From Salinarimonas sp052380005 (GTDB taxonomy: Bacteria; Pseudomonadota; Alphaproteobacteria; Rhizobiales; Beijerinckiaceae), in NCBI GenBank assembly GCA_052380005.1, contig JBQTCJ010000039.1: 45,296 bases of DNA. The stretch is one strand, 5' to 3'. The notes beneath the pieces were generated by a model. The model searched no databases. It was not told where the DNA came from and saw nothing but the letters and a program-made list of their open reading frames with translations. Made by a program: the position numbers and the translations under genes. This document shows positions 24,723 through 33,512 of this stretch, one piece after another (the first letter of the stretch is position 1; the number at the start of each line of letters is the position of its first letter).

Positions 24723-25388
24723 TCAGGAACTCGAGCTGGTGGTGGCGGCTGGTGCCATGTCGACGAACACATGCTTTAGCCGGATGTTATGGCCGTTCTG
24801 GACCAATGCACCTTCCAAGACGGCCAGGGCGAGGGTGTTGGCGGCTTCAGCCGCAAGCCCGGCGGCCTCACCATAGGCTTTCCGGATGCTCGCATCGACG
24901 GCATCGACGATCGTTGACGCCGGAAGCGCCAGCACGTAGCCGAGCATGAAGCCCCAATCATGACCTGCGGCGTACTTACCGCTGGCAAACCGCTCTACGC
25001 CATTAGTGACGTAGCGGCCATTTAAGGAGGAGTCGCCCGCTTGAACGCGCTTACATTCGACTGCGACGTAGGCATCCTCCTCGCCGAATTGATGAAGGAA
25101 CTGCAGCGTGATGTCGATGCGGCCTAGAATGGTCGGATCGCTGTTCGCCATATCTTCAAGCTCGTGCTCTCCACGAATTTGAAGGTTGGTCAGACCAAGT
25201 GATTTTTTGACGCGGCGCATCGCTTTGCGGACAACAATGGTCATCGGCACTTCGAGCATGCCGGGGGTAAGGTGAGGCCTCGCCTCATCGCAGCCCCGGC
25301 AGAGGAGGTCCAGGACGGTGGCGATTTGATCGTCCGACAATTCAAAAGCAGGCTGGCCGAATGGCAGGTCAGGCGTGAGCAAGGGCAT
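24723..25388 (-). CDS. PD-(D/E)XK nuclease-like protein paired with methyltransferase
   Basis: The product is 221 residues. Its core reads GRIDITLQFLHQ, then YVAVECKRV, giving Asp92 and Glu111-Cys-Lys113, the D...ExK spacing of PD-(D/E)XK nucleases. An acidic helix with GEHELED lies upstream. This is followed by GRYVTNGVERFASGKYA and GHDWGFMLGYV, a pattern I recall from uncharacterised restriction-like proteins. The start overlaps the end of the methyltransferase gene by 20 bases, so the two are coupled. GGAGG is only 2 bases from the ATG, and a TTG two codons further in is better placed. The likely role is the nuclease or an effector of the system. No named restriction enzyme is recognised. 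A cleavage specificity cannot be read from the sequence. Confidence 0.7.
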   Translation of the reverse strand: MPLLTPDLPFGQPAFELSDDQIATVLDLLCRGCDEARPHLTPGMLEVPMTIVVRKAMRRVKKSLGLTNLQIRGEHELEDMANSDPTILGRIDITLQFLHQFGEEDAYVAVECKRVQAGDSSLNGRYVTNGVERFASGKYAAGHDWGFMLGYVLALPASTIVDAVDASIRKAYGEAAGLAAEAANTLALAVLEGALVQNGHNIRLKHVFVDMAPAATTSSSS

Positions 25389-28300
25389 GCCCTCCGCGCA
25401 GCCAATGATCGGCGAGGATGACGTCGGCGTCGTTCAGGCCCGCGGTGCGTGTCCAGTTGCGGACTTCGCTGGGTTTTAGAATGAACAGATCGTCTGATCC
25501 GTAGAGCCTGATTTGCCGCCGCTCGTTGAGATATGGAGGGATCGGCACGTCAAATTGGCCTCGCAACATGGCGCTAAGAGCTTGAAGCTCTTCCGGCTCT
25601 CCGTCGCGAACGACTGGCTCTTGCCCGGGGCCGCCCTGCGCCATTACGAACCGGACGGCCGTGATGCCGGGAATACCCGATGCGAGGTCGGCCTTGGTCA
25701 CATACGCCGGATAAATGACCGCTTCAAGATGGCGCACGTTGCGGGCTCGTAGATAGGCGTCGACCGTCTCCACGAGCTGACCAGCATAGGCGCGGAGAGC
25801 CATTGTATCCGGCGGGGTGATGAGCCCGGCGCGCTCGCTACGATTCTCGAAAATGAGGTAGCGCGCGCGTCTGACGCTGTCGCGGGCGAGCGTTCGCTCG
25901 GCCGAGTCCAGATCATAAACGTTGAATACGGCCTCATCGAGCGCCTCGAGGCGGGCGACGCTTCCCGGGTTGGCGGCCGCTTTCTCTTCCGCGTCGATCA
26001 GCGCCTTGAGGAGGGCCGGATCGACATTGGTTAGATCTGGGACACGCAGCGACAGAAGATCATGGGGTTCCACGGTCGGGCGCTCAAGCCCCCACGTTGC
26101 CCCGCCAAGGGCGAACTGGAATGCCGTAAGGCTGGAGTTTAGAATGCCACTGAGCGCGTACGCGTACGTTACGTTAGCGCCAGCAAAAGACACGCCGTAG
26201 AAATTTTGTGTATACAGCACGTCGCGCGAGCTGACCGCGGCGCTGTAGCGTCCCCGCTCGGTGCCGGAAGCATTACCCACCTTGGAGCACAGCAAGATCG
26301 GGCCGACGAAGATCGACTCGCGTCGAGGTCGATGTAGCGTCGGATGTGTGAAATCATCAAGCGAGGCATGGTCGAGACGGAACGCCGAGAACTTTTTGGG
26401 CGTGACGACCTTGAGGCGTCGAAAGCTGGCCGGAGGCGCATTCTTGTCACCCCGAACCTGAAAGCCTTGGCCGCGATTGGCGGATGGGTCGCGCTGTAGG
26501 CCCTCAAGCAGCGTGTTGAACCGCGGGAAATCCTTTTCCAGCCGTTCAATTAGCCAGCCATCGCGAACAGTCCCGAACGTGGCCGCTTTGAGGAAGGGCG
26601 GCGTCGCTAGCACGCGTCTGAGCGGGACGGACCGGATTTCACCAGGCCCGAGGCCGAAGACACCTGTCCGGCGGAAGTCGGGAGACCATGGAATGGATCC
26701 GACGAGCATGCGGTCCGCTTGAGGCCCGAGGCCGCAGCGCGCGAAGAATAGCAGCGCCGGACCGCGGGCATCGGGGAAGAGCTCTTCCCGGCGGAGATAG
26801 GAGAGATTGATCAGGGCTACTGGCGCGAGACGTTCTAGAAGATGGTTTCGCGCAGCGATGGCGTGGACGTCCTTTGAGAAAAACGGCGTCGCTTTCATCA
26901 CCATACCGACGCGGCCATCCCGTCCGGCGAGTTCCGCGCCGAGCGAGAGAAACGCTTGGTCTGGGCTCCGCCTGGGGCGCAGCGTCGAGGTGTCAGAAGT
27001 GCGCCGCCTGCCAGTACCTTCCCTCTTCACGAACGTCCAGGTGGGATTGCCGACTACTGCACCGAAGGATTGGCTGCGGATCGCTGCTGGCAGTTCGCCG
27101 CCCAAGGAATCCGCTTCGAAGAGGGTGGTATTGATGAGGCGATCGAATTTTAGATCGCAAATGTCGCTGATCGGCTGCTCGTCGAGTTCGAGAGCAGCAA
27201 GATAGAGGCTGAACGCCGCGATCCCCAGCGCCGCCCGGTTGATGTCGATGCCAAAGAGCTGGCTATAGAGGATTCTGCGCACGAGTTCTCGACCGGCTGG
27301 CTTTCCTTCCGCGGCGCGCCAGACCAGCCGGCGAAATGCTTCAACGAGAAATGCCCCCGAGCCGCAGGCCGGGTCGATAATGGACGCGTCCGACGAAAGG
27401 CCCTCGAAGACGGGGTCGAGCGTGAGGTGGACGAGCTCGACAGGAGTGTAGTGGAGACCTTGCGATCGCGCTTCGTCCGCTGCGCTCGTGCGCGCGAACT
27501 GTTGATAGATAGAGCTGATAAGATCGACCGGAATGGCATTGAACCGGAAGCGGAAAAGACGGCCCTGACCGAGGCGCTCTGGAATTAGGCTGCGCCCTTC
27601 AACGAAATCGCGGATTAGCGCCAGATGCTGCGGGGTCAATTGCTCGCGCTCCGCCCCGGGGTCGTCCATCGGGAACAGGTCGCCGTTGAAGGTCGTCCGC
27701 AGCCAATCAAACAGCGCAAAGGCGTTCGACGGTGTTGCGAACATCACGCTGAGGTCCGCAGGCAGGTCGTCCGGCAGGAACGGTTGGGCAATACCCCGGT
27801 CCAGCAGATACCAAGTGAAGATACAGCGCCCGATAAATCGCTGCGCGATATCGCGGGCACGGGCGAGGGTGCCCTCGGTTGCAGGTTTGCTGAGAGCGGT
27901 CAAACGGTTCTCGAGGGCCGAAATCTCAGCGAGTAGTTCCCGATCAACGCGGTGGCTTCGGTCGATCTTGCATCCTATTGCGCTAGTCCAGAATGCGCCC
28001 GTCTCGGTGGCGATACGGCCGCATTGAAGGTCTAGTGCGCGAAGTCGCTCGCCGGAGTCGAGGACGAAACGATCCAGGGCATGGGGCGCTTGTCCCGCGC
28101 GGTCGTCGGTTCGCGAGGGCGAGTCGTAGCAATTGTAAAGGCGCACGTCCGTTGGCGTGATGATCCACAGCAGCGGCGCGACACCGACATTCCACGCCGC
28201 TTCATGCCACCGGCGGAGGTCCTCTTCAGAGGGCTCTTCGTGTCCGGCATCCTTGAAGATGCTGGTAGGCACATTTTGTGCCGAGAAGACGGCATCCGCC

Positions 28301-28446
28301 TGCAATCCAACTCGTTCATCTGAAAAAATGGCACGCATTTTAGCCGCGCGCAAGTCGTCTGCCGGTACCAATCCTGGTGCTGGTAGTCCGCTGGACGCGA
28401 GATACCCTGTCGCTTCCAGCGCTTGTTTGTAGGCAGCGCTTGTCAA
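25369..28446 (-). CDS. large Eco57I/type IIG-like N6-adenine methyltransferase
   Basis: This protein is 1025 residues long. The N-terminal ~330 residues form an all-alpha or mixed region (PLLWIITPTDVRLYNCY) resembling the leading part of type IIG enzymes but without a visible ExK nuclease triad. The methyltransferase domain starts with HYTPVELVHLTLDP. It has SAM-binding motif I DPACGSGAF (358-366), FGIDIN (398-403) and motif IV NPTW (467-470), where most relatives have NPPY/F/W. The C-terminal ~500 residues would carry target recognition. The start is TTG at 28446 with a good GGAGGAC ribosome site. It is overlapped by the small nuclease-like gene, suggesting a two-gene restriction or defence system. 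The GC content is lower than the host. Whether it still methylates is not certain. Confidence 0.85.
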   Translation of the reverse strand: MTSAAYKQALEATGYLASSGLPAPGLVPADDLRAAKMRAIFSDERVGLQADAVFSAQNVPTSIFKDAGHEEPSEEDLRRWHEAAWNVGVAPLLWIITPTDVRLYNCYDSPSRTDDRAGQAPHALDRFVLDSGERLRALDLQCGRIATETGAFWTSAIGCKIDRSHRVDRELLAEISALENRLTALSKPATEGTLARARDIAQRFIGRCIFTWYLLDRGIAQPFLPDDLPADLSVMFATPSNAFALFDWLRTTFNGDLFPMDDPGAEREQLTPQHLALIRDFVEGRSLIPERLGQGRLFRFRFNAIPVDLISSIYQQFARTSAADEARSQGLHYTPVELVHLTLDPVFEGLSSDASIIDPACGSGAFLVEAFRRLVWRAAEGKPAGRELVRRILYSQLFGIDINRAALGIAAFSLYLAALELDEQPISDICDLKFDRLINTTLFEADSLGGELPAAIRSQSFGAVVGNPTWTFVKREGTGRRRTSDTSTLRPRRSPDQAFLSLGAELAGRDGRVGMVMKATPFFSKDVHAIAARNHLLERLAPVALINLSYLRREELFPDARGPALLFFARCGLGPQADRMLVGSIPWSPDFRRTGVFGLGPGEIRSVPLRRVLATPPFLKAATFGTVRDGWLIERLEKDFPRFNTLLEGLQRDPSANRGQGFQVRGDKNAPPASFRRLKVVTPKKFSAFRLDHASLDDFTHPTLHRPRRESIFVGPILLCSKVGNASGTERGRYSAAVSSRDVLYTQNFYGVSFAGANVTYAYALSGILNSSLTAFQFALGGATWGLERPTVEPHDLLSLRVPDLTNVDPALLKALIDAEEKAAANPGSVARLEALDEAVFNVYDLDSAERTLARDSVRRARYLIFENRSERAGLITPPDTMALRAYAGQLVETVDAYLRARNVRHLEAVIYPAYVTKADLASGIPGITAVRFVMAQGGPGQEPVVRDGEPEELQALSAMLRGQFDVPIPPYLNERRQIRLYGSDDLFILKPSEVRNWTRTAGLNDADVILADHWLRGGHALAHA

Positions 28447-28737
28447 GCTGTCCTCCAGCGCGCCGTCGGCATCGACTCACGAGGTCCGACGGATACGACG
28501 GACACCGATCTCAAGACGAGTGCGTATCAGACTCGATCTTATGCGTAAACGGCGACGGTGTGCGGCGTGTACGATCATGACCTGGTCCGACTGCGGTTGC
28601 TCCCCGACTTGGCAGAGGCTTAGACGTGGGACACGAGCGCAAGCGATGCTCTTCGGTCCAACCACGGCGGGGTGAGCGGCGGCGAGCGCCACCGTGACCG
28701 CGGATGCCGGCGTCCCTTTCCTTCCCCTTAAGGACGC
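28447..28737. other. island right flank, non-coding
   Basis: This 291-base gap should contain the methyltransferase promoter, reading leftwards. On the minus strand, just upstream of the TTG start, TCCGTCG occurs twice within GTCCGTCGTATCCGTCGGAC, which also forms a weak inverted repeat (28488-28505). The lower-GC composition fades by about 28690. I found no tRNA, integrase or guaA fragment here. Confidence 0.4.
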
Positions 28738-28938
28738 TCACCGCCCCAAAAACCCATTCTCCCGCAACCAAGCCGTCACGATCCGCCGGATCATCTCCGA
28801 CCTATTCGGCTCGTCCTCCTGCGCCCGCGCGGCGGCGTCGACGGCGGCGGTGACCTCGTCGGGGAAGCGGACGCCGACGCGGGGCGTTACGCCGGTGGCG
28901 GGCCGGCCGCGCTTTTTCTGTGCGACAGGTTTCGACAT
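28738..28938 (-). CDS. small ribbon-helix-helix protein
   Basis: The 66-residue product has a basic tail (KKRGRPATG, an AT-hook-like stretch), then a short beta strand (TPRVGVRFPDEVTAAVDAAARAQ) and two helices ending in RSEMIRRIVTAWLRENGFLG. This is the CopG/Arc ribbon-helix-helix plan, used by antitoxins and small repressors. No toxin gene is adjacent. The coding style is host-like, so it lies outside the island. Start ATG at 28938. Confidence 0.75.
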   Translation of the reverse strand: MSKPVAQKKRGRPATGVTPRVGVRFPDEVTAAVDAAARAQEDEPNRSEMIRRIVTAWLRENGFLGR

Positions 28939-29011
28939 CAGCTTTTATCGTGTGTCAATAACATGCCGCCGAGTGGACCGGTGGGCCCGCAGCCGAGAAG
29001 GACCCGTCCCG

Positions 29012-29263
29012 ATGTCCGACGCCATGCATACCGCGCCGCCCGCCGGCGCGCACGATGATTCGCGCGCCGCTCGGGCCGACGGCCTGCTCGACGCCATCGA
29101 CGAGCTGAACCGCGGACTCAACCTCATGGTCGCGCTCGAGCCGGCCGTCGCGAGGTTCGACGATCCGGTGCGCAACGGCCTCGCCGAGCTGATCGCCGCC
29201 GCCCAGGCCGTGATCGTCGCCGGTCGGGATCGGGTCGACGCGTTGCGCGGGGAGATGGCGTAA
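29012..29263 (+). CDS. unknown small protein
   Basis: This 83-residue product is mostly helical, with acidic and alanine-rich segments (LLDAIDELNRGLNLMVALEPAVARF, then GLAELIAAAQAVIVAGRDRVDALRGEM). GAGAAGGA lies upstream of the ATG at 29012. There is no transmembrane segment or signal peptide. It resembles no family I know. It is divergent from the ribbon-helix-helix gene and convergent with mfd across a 28-base perfect palindrome. Confidence 0.65.
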   Translation: MSDAMHTAPPAGAHDDSRAARADGLLDAIDELNRGLNLMVALEPAVARFDDPVRNGLAELIAAAQAVIVAGRDRVDALRGEMA

Positions 29264-29320
29264 TCCACGAACCCCGCCCCGGCGAGCCGGATTCCCTCAC
29301 CCCCGCCCCCTCTCGCGTTC

Positions 29321-29348
29321 GCGTGAGGGGTGCGCGCACCCCTCACGC
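29321..29348. terminator. 28-base perfect palindrome at the end of mfd
   Basis: GCGTGAGGGGTGCG (29321-29334) is followed directly by its exact reverse complement (29335-29348). The palindrome overlaps the mfd stop codon (29343-29345) and lies between two convergent genes. In RNA it would form a stem from either strand. A smaller hairpin-forming CTCGCG-TT-CGCG stretch lies just left of it. Confidence 0.65.
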
Positions 29349-32300
29349 CGCCGTCTTCCTCTCCGCGATCTTCACCAGGTTGCGCAGGATCGACTTCGTC
29401 ACCTTCAGCCGGCGGTCGACCTCCTCCACGTCGCGGGAGAAGACGATCTTCATGTCCGGGCGCACCTTCGCCGCCGGGCCCTGCTCGGCGACATAGGCGA
29501 CGAGGCCCTGCGGGTTCGCGAAGGAGTTGTTGCGGAAGGCGACGACGATGCCCTTCGCACCGGCGTCCACCTTCTCGATGTTGGCGCGCCGGCAGAGCAG
29601 CTTGATCGCCATCACCTCGAGCAATTGGTCCACCTCCGGCGGGCGCGCGCCGAAGCGGTCGACGAGCTCGGCGCCGAAGGCCTCGATATCCTCCAGGACG
29701 TCGAGGGAGGCCAGCCGGCGGTAGAGGTTGAGGCGCACCTGCAGGTCCGCGATGTAGCTCTCGGGGATCATCACCGGCGCGCCCAGCGCGATGTTGGGCG
29801 ACCATTGGTCCTCGACCGGCTCGTCCGCGCCGTCCTTGAGCTGGGCGACGGCGTCCTCCAGCATCTGCTGGTAGAGCTCGTAGCCCACTTCCTTGATGTG
29901 GCCGGACTGCTCGTCGCCCAGGAGATTGCCCGCTCCGCGGATATCGAGGTCGTGCGAGGCGAGCTGGAAGCCCGCGCCCAGCGTCTCGAGCGATTGCAGC
30001 ACCTTGAGCCGTCGCTCGGCCTGGACGGTGAGCGTGCGGTTCGCCGGCACGGTGAAGAGCGCGTAGGCGCGGGTCTTGGCGCGTCCGACGCGCCCGCGCA
30101 GCTGGTAGAGCTGGGCGAGCCCGAACATGTCGGCGCGGTGGACGATCAGCGTGTTGGCGGTGGGGATGTCGAGGCCCGATTCGACGATCGTGGTCGAGAG
30201 CAGGATGTCGAACTTGCCCTCGTAGAACGCCGTCATCACGTCCTCGAGCTGGGTCGCCGGCATCTGGCCGTGGGCCACCGCGACCTTGGCCTCGGGCATC
30301 TCCCGGTCGAGGAACTCCTTCACCTCAGCGATGTCGTCGATGCGCGGCACGACGTAGAAGGACTGCCCGCCGCGGTAGCGCTCCCGCAGCAGCGCCTCGC
30401 GCACCAGCAGCGGGTCGAAGGGCGTGACGAAGGTGCGGACCGCGAGGCGGTCCACCGGGGGCGTCGCGATGATCGAGAGCTCGCGCACGCCGGTGAGCGC
30501 CAGCTGGAGCGTGCGCGGGATCGGCGTCGCCGACAACGTCAGCATGTGCACCTCGGCGCGCAGCTCCTTCAGCCGCTCCTTGTGGACGACGCCGAAGTGC
30601 TGCTCCTCGTCCACCACGACGAGGCCGAGGTCCCGGAATCTCACGGTCTTGCCGAGCAGCGCGTGGGTGCCGACCACGATGTCCATCGTGCCGTCGGCGA
30701 GGCCTTCCTTGACGCGCTTCGTCTCGGCCGTCCCGACGAAGCGCGAGGCGTGGCCGACCTGGACGGGCAGGCCCTTGAATCGCTCGGAGAAGGTCTTGAA
30801 GTGCTGGCGCGCGAGCAGCGTCGTGGGCGCCACGACGGCCACCTGCTTGCCCGCCATGGCGCAGGCGAAGGCGGCGCGCAGCGCCACCTCGGTCTTGCCG
30901 AAGCCGACGTCGCCGCACACGAGCCGGTCCATCGGGCGGCCCGAGGCCATGTCGGTCAGCACCGCGTCGATGGCGGCGAGCTGGTCCTCGGTCTCCTCGA
31001 AGGGAAAGCGCGCGGCGAACTCGTCGTAGAGCCCCTCCGCCGGGGCGAGCTTCGGGGCCTCCTTCAGGATGCGCGCGGCGGCGATCTGGATGAGCTGCCC
31101 CGCCATCTCGCGGATGCGCTTCTTCATCTTGGCCTTGCGGGCCTGCCAGGCGCCGCCGCCGAGCTTGTCGAGCTGGACCTCGGTGTCCTCCGACCCGTAG
31201 CGGGTCAGGAGCTCGATGTTCTCCACGGGCAGGAACAGCCGGTCGCCGCCCGCGTAGTGCAGCTCCAGGCAATCGTGCGGCGCGCCCGCGGCCTCGATGG
31301 TCTTCAGCCCCACGAAGCGGCCGATACCGTGGTCGGCGTGGACCACGACGTCGCCCATGGTGAGCGCGGAGACCTCCGAAAGCACGTCCTGCGGGCGCTT
31401 CGCGCGGCGCCGCGGACGCACCAGGCGGTCGCCCAGGATGTCCTGCTCGCCGATGACGGCGAGCCCGTCCGTCTCGAAGCCGGCCTCGATCCCGAGCACG
31501 GCGAGCGCCACCTCGTCGCGGGCGAGCTCCATCGTCTCGGCGAGGCGCCGCACCGGCTTCGTGCGGCCGATGCCGTGGTCGGCGACGACGTGGCCGAGGC
31601 GCTCGCGCGAGCCCTCCGACCAGGCGGCGAGGACGACGATCTTGCCGGCCTGCTGGAGCGCGCGCACGTGCGCGGCGGCGGCCTCGAACACGTTCGTGCC
31701 CTCCGCCTCGCGCTCGGCGGTGAAGGCGCGCCCGCGCCGGGCGCCGCAATCGACGACGAGGCGGGTATCGGTCGGCGGCAGGGCGAAGGGCGTGACGCGG
31801 ACGGTCGACCCGCCCTCGAGCCGCGCCGCCCATTCGGCGGGCGAGAGGTAGAGCGCGTCCGCGGCGAGCGGGTTGTAGGGCGCGACGCCGGGCTGGCGCT
31901 CGTGCGCCTGCTGCCGGCGCGCGTCGTGATAATCGCGGATCGTGGCGAGCCGCTCGGCTGCGGCGTCCTCGGCCTGGTGGTCGAGCACGATCGGCGCGCC
32001 CTCGACATAGGCGAACAGCGTGTCGAGCCTCTCGTAGAAGAGCGGCATCCAGTGCTCGAGGCCGGCATAGCGCCGCCCTTCCGAGATCGCCTCGTAGAGC
32101 AGGTCGTCGCGCCCCGGCGCGCCGAACGCCGCCGCGTAGCCCTGGCGGAACCGCTTGATCGAGGCCGAGGTGAGCTGCACCTCGGACATCGGCACGAAGT
32201 CGAGGCCGCGCATGGTCGTCGTGGTGCGCTGCGTCTCCGGGTCGAAGGCGCGGATCGACTCGAGGCTGTCGCCGAAGAAGTCGAGCCGCACCGGCGCGGC

Positions 32301-32897
32301 GAGGCCCGGAGCCCAGAGGTCGATGATGCCGCCGCGCACGGCGTACTCGCCGGTCTCCTGCACCGTGCCGGTGCGCAGGAAGCCGTTGACCTCGAGCCAC
32401 TGCACGATGGAATCCATCGCGATGACGTTGCCGGGCTGGGCCGAGAACGTGTCCGCCAGGATGCGCGCCTTGGGCACAGTGCGCTGCAGGAGCGCGTTCA
32501 CCGTGGTCGAGAGGATGCGCGGGCGCTCGGGCGAAGACTTGGTGCGCGCGAGCCGCGCCAGCGTCGTCATCCGCTGGGCGGAGACGGCGCCCGCGGGCGA
32601 GACGCGGTCGTAGGGCTGGCAGTCCCAGGCGGGAAACGAGAGCACCTCGAGCCGGGGCGCCACGAAGGCCAGCGCCCGCTCCAGCGCCTGCGCCCGCTGC
32701 CCGTCCCGCGCCACGTGGACAAGGATGGCCGAGCGCTCCGCCTTCTCCTTCAAGCCCAGCGCCAGCGCGCCGAGCGCCATGGCGTCGAATCCGTCGGGCG
32801 CGCTCGCCAGCGTGAGGCTCTCCCCGGCGGCGACGAGATCGACCGCGCGCTTGGGCAGCAGGGACAGGGACGCGCGGGGCGCGGGCGCTTTTGCCAT
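29343..32897 (-). CDS. mfd: transcription-repair coupling factor Mfd
   Basis: This 1184-residue ATPase releases RNA polymerase stalled at DNA lesions and recruits UvrA. It has a UvrB-like N-terminal module, an RNA polymerase-interacting domain (MGDVVVHADHGIGRFVGL and nearby), then translocase motifs: Walker A LVCGDVGFGKTEVAL, DEEQ in VVDEEQHFGV, SATPIPRTL, and QLRGRVGR. The last domain is the D7/TRCF-type regulator. The start at 32897 (MAKAPAPRASL) is preferred over an extra 12 residues. It ends inside the palindrome at 29321-29348. Its upstream neighbour is sdhE, a common alphaproteobacterial order. Confidence 0.97.
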   Translation of the reverse strand: MAKAPAPRASLSLLPKRAVDLVAAGESLTLASAPDGFDAMALGALALGLKEKAERSAILVHVARDGQRAQALERALAFVAPRLEVLSFPAWDCQPYDRVSPAGAVSAQRMTTLARLARTKSSPERPRILSTTVNALLQRTVPKARILADTFSAQPGNVIAMDSIVQWLEVNGFLRTGTVQETGEYAVRGGIIDLWAPGLAAPVRLDFFGDSLESIRAFDPETQRTTTTMRGLDFVPMSEVQLTSASIKRFRQGYAAAFGAPGRDDLLYEAISEGRRYAGLEHWMPLFYERLDTLFAYVEGAPIVLDHQAEDAAAERLATIRDYHDARRQQAHERQPGVAPYNPLAADALYLSPAEWAARLEGGSTVRVTPFALPPTDTRLVVDCGARRGRAFTAEREAEGTNVFEAAAAHVRALQQAGKIVVLAAWSEGSRERLGHVVADHGIGRTKPVRRLAETMELARDEVALAVLGIEAGFETDGLAVIGEQDILGDRLVRPRRRAKRPQDVLSEVSALTMGDVVVHADHGIGRFVGLKTIEAAGAPHDCLELHYAGGDRLFLPVENIELLTRYGSEDTEVQLDKLGGGAWQARKAKMKKRIREMAGQLIQIAAARILKEAPKLAPAEGLYDEFAARFPFEETEDQLAAIDAVLTDMASGRPMDRLVCGDVGFGKTEVALRAAFACAMAGKQVAVVAPTTLLARQHFKTFSERFKGLPVQVGHASRFVGTAETKRVKEGLADGTMDIVVGTHALLGKTVRFRDLGLVVVDEEQHFGVVHKERLKELRAEVHMLTLSATPIPRTLQLALTGVRELSIIATPPVDRLAVRTFVTPFDPLLVREALLRERYRGGQSFYVVPRIDDIAEVKEFLDREMPEAKVAVAHGQMPATQLEDVMTAFYEGKFDILLSTTIVESGLDIPTANTLIVHRADMFGLAQLYQLRGRVGRAKTRAYALFTVPANRTLTVQAERRLKVLQSLETLGAGFQLASHDLDIRGAGNLLGDEQSGHIKEVGYELYQQMLEDAVAQLKDGADEPVEDQWSPNIALGAPVMIPESYIADLQVRLNLYRRLASLDVLEDIEAFGAELVDRFGARPPEVDQLLEVMAIKLLCRRANIEKVDAGAKGIVVAFRNNSFANPQGLVAYVAEQGPAAKVRPDMKIVFSRDVEEVDRRLKVTKSILRNLVKIAERKTAA

Positions 32898-32932
32898 GGG
32901 TCTCGGGTGTCGTAGCGGTGCGAGAACGCCCA

Positions 32933-32961
32933 CGCGCCCGCCGCGGGTTCCGGCGGGCGCG
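32933..32961 (-). terminator. strong hairpin between sdhE and mfd
   Basis: Bases 32933-32943 pair perfectly with 32951-32961 around a 7-base loop: an 11-base-pair stem of CGCGCCCGCCG type. It lies between the sdhE stop and the mfd start, both on the minus strand. It may attenuate or end sdhE transcription. No U-tract is evident. Confidence 0.45.
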
Positions 32962-32983
32962 CGGGGGAGGGGAGGGGCCTGGA

Positions 32984-33280
32984 TCAGGCGTGGATCGGCG
33001 CGCCGTGGGTGTGGAAGTCCTTCAGCCGCCGGAACAGCAGCGTGTCGTAGTTCGCCGGCGTCTCGTCCTCGCCGGTGATCCAGCGGAACAGGTCGCGGTC
33101 GGGCACCTCGATCAGCGCCTCGAACGTGTCGAGCTCGGCCTCGGAGAAGCCGCCGATCTCGGCGTCGGCGAAGCGGCCCATGATCAGGTCCATCTCGCGG
33201 ATGCCGCGGTGCCAGGAGCGGAACAGGATCTTCTTGCGCCGCGGATCGAGGTCGGCGCTCGTGCGGGTGGTTCCGGTCAT
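32984..33280 (-). CDS. sdhE: FAD assembly factor SdhE (succinate dehydrogenase)
   Basis: This 98-residue protein has the family core ILFRSWHRGIREMDLIMGRFAD, with the conserved RGxxE motif needed for flavinylation of succinate dehydrogenase. It continues EIGGFSEAELDTFEALIEVPDRDLF with Trp-Ile-Thr-Gly (WITG). The length is normal for the family (about 90-100). It precedes mfd on the same strand with a 86-base gap that holds a hairpin. In many relatives recG is divergent from this gene; none is visible here. Confidence 0.93.
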   Translation of the reverse strand: MTGTTRTSADLDPRRKKILFRSWHRGIREMDLIMGRFADAEIGGFSEAELDTFEALIEVPDRDLFRWITGEDETPANYDTLLFRRLKDFHTHGAPIHA

Positions 33281-33346
33281 GGGGCGCTCCGGGGGTGGGG
33301 TGGTCCGGGGCGGTATATAGCCGGTGGGGCGGGGATTGGAAGCGCG

Positions 33347-33493
33347 GTGGGCTTGGGGGTGCGCGGCGGTGGCTCGCCGGACGGCGCGGAGCGCGCCGGC
33401 CTCGCCGCGCTGGCCTCCATCCTGCGCGATACGCTCGACGGTGGGCTCGGCATGGTCGACGAGGTCCGCGTCGCGCTCGCGGCGCCGGCCTAG
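33347..33493 (+). CDS. possible small protein (doubtful)
   Basis: A 48-codon frame starts at GTG (33347) and ends TAG at 33493, giving an alanine/leucine-rich helix (AGLAALASILRDTLDGGLG, then VDEVRVALAAP). The gap between sdhE and the secreted protein would otherwise be empty. There is no clear ribosome site. It may be a remnant of a gene, since recG often lies here in related genomes, or may be chance. Confidence 0.25.
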   Translation: MGLGVRGGGSPDGAERAGLAALASILRDTLDGGLGMVDEVRVALAAPA

Positions 33494-33512
33494 CGCTCCA
33501 CGACCCCGTCCC

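Larger units (their letters stand above)
24637..28690. mobile_element. lower-GC island after guaA
   Basis: The stretch from the guaA stop to about 28690 has visibly lower GC and more A/T at third codon positions than its surroundings. It contains only the two minus-strand genes 24723-25388 and 25369-28446. It lies at the 3' end of guaA, a known integration site. No integrase and no clear direct repeat at the right end were seen, so it may be a remnant or an island carried in by recombination. The boundaries are approximate, and the left one probably lies inside guaA at about 24396. Confidence 0.6.

Noticed and set aside
25369..28446. BREX PglX or type I restriction subunit
   Set aside because: No BREX, type I R or S subunit genes accompany it. 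The two-gene layout and length do not fit either well.
28447..28737. Displaced guaA 3' end or attachment repeat at the right side of the island
   Set aside because: I looked for the guaA terminal sequence here and saw no copy. The search by eye is limited, so a diverged copy could be missed.
29625..32915. 1096-residue plus-strand frame antisense to mfd
   Set aside because: It is a shadow of mfd. The composition is His/Arg/Glu/Leu-rich with no recognisable domain.
33347..33493. recG remnant
   Set aside because: recG often lies here in related genomes, but the short frame shows no RecG motif. It is kept only as a doubtful small gene.
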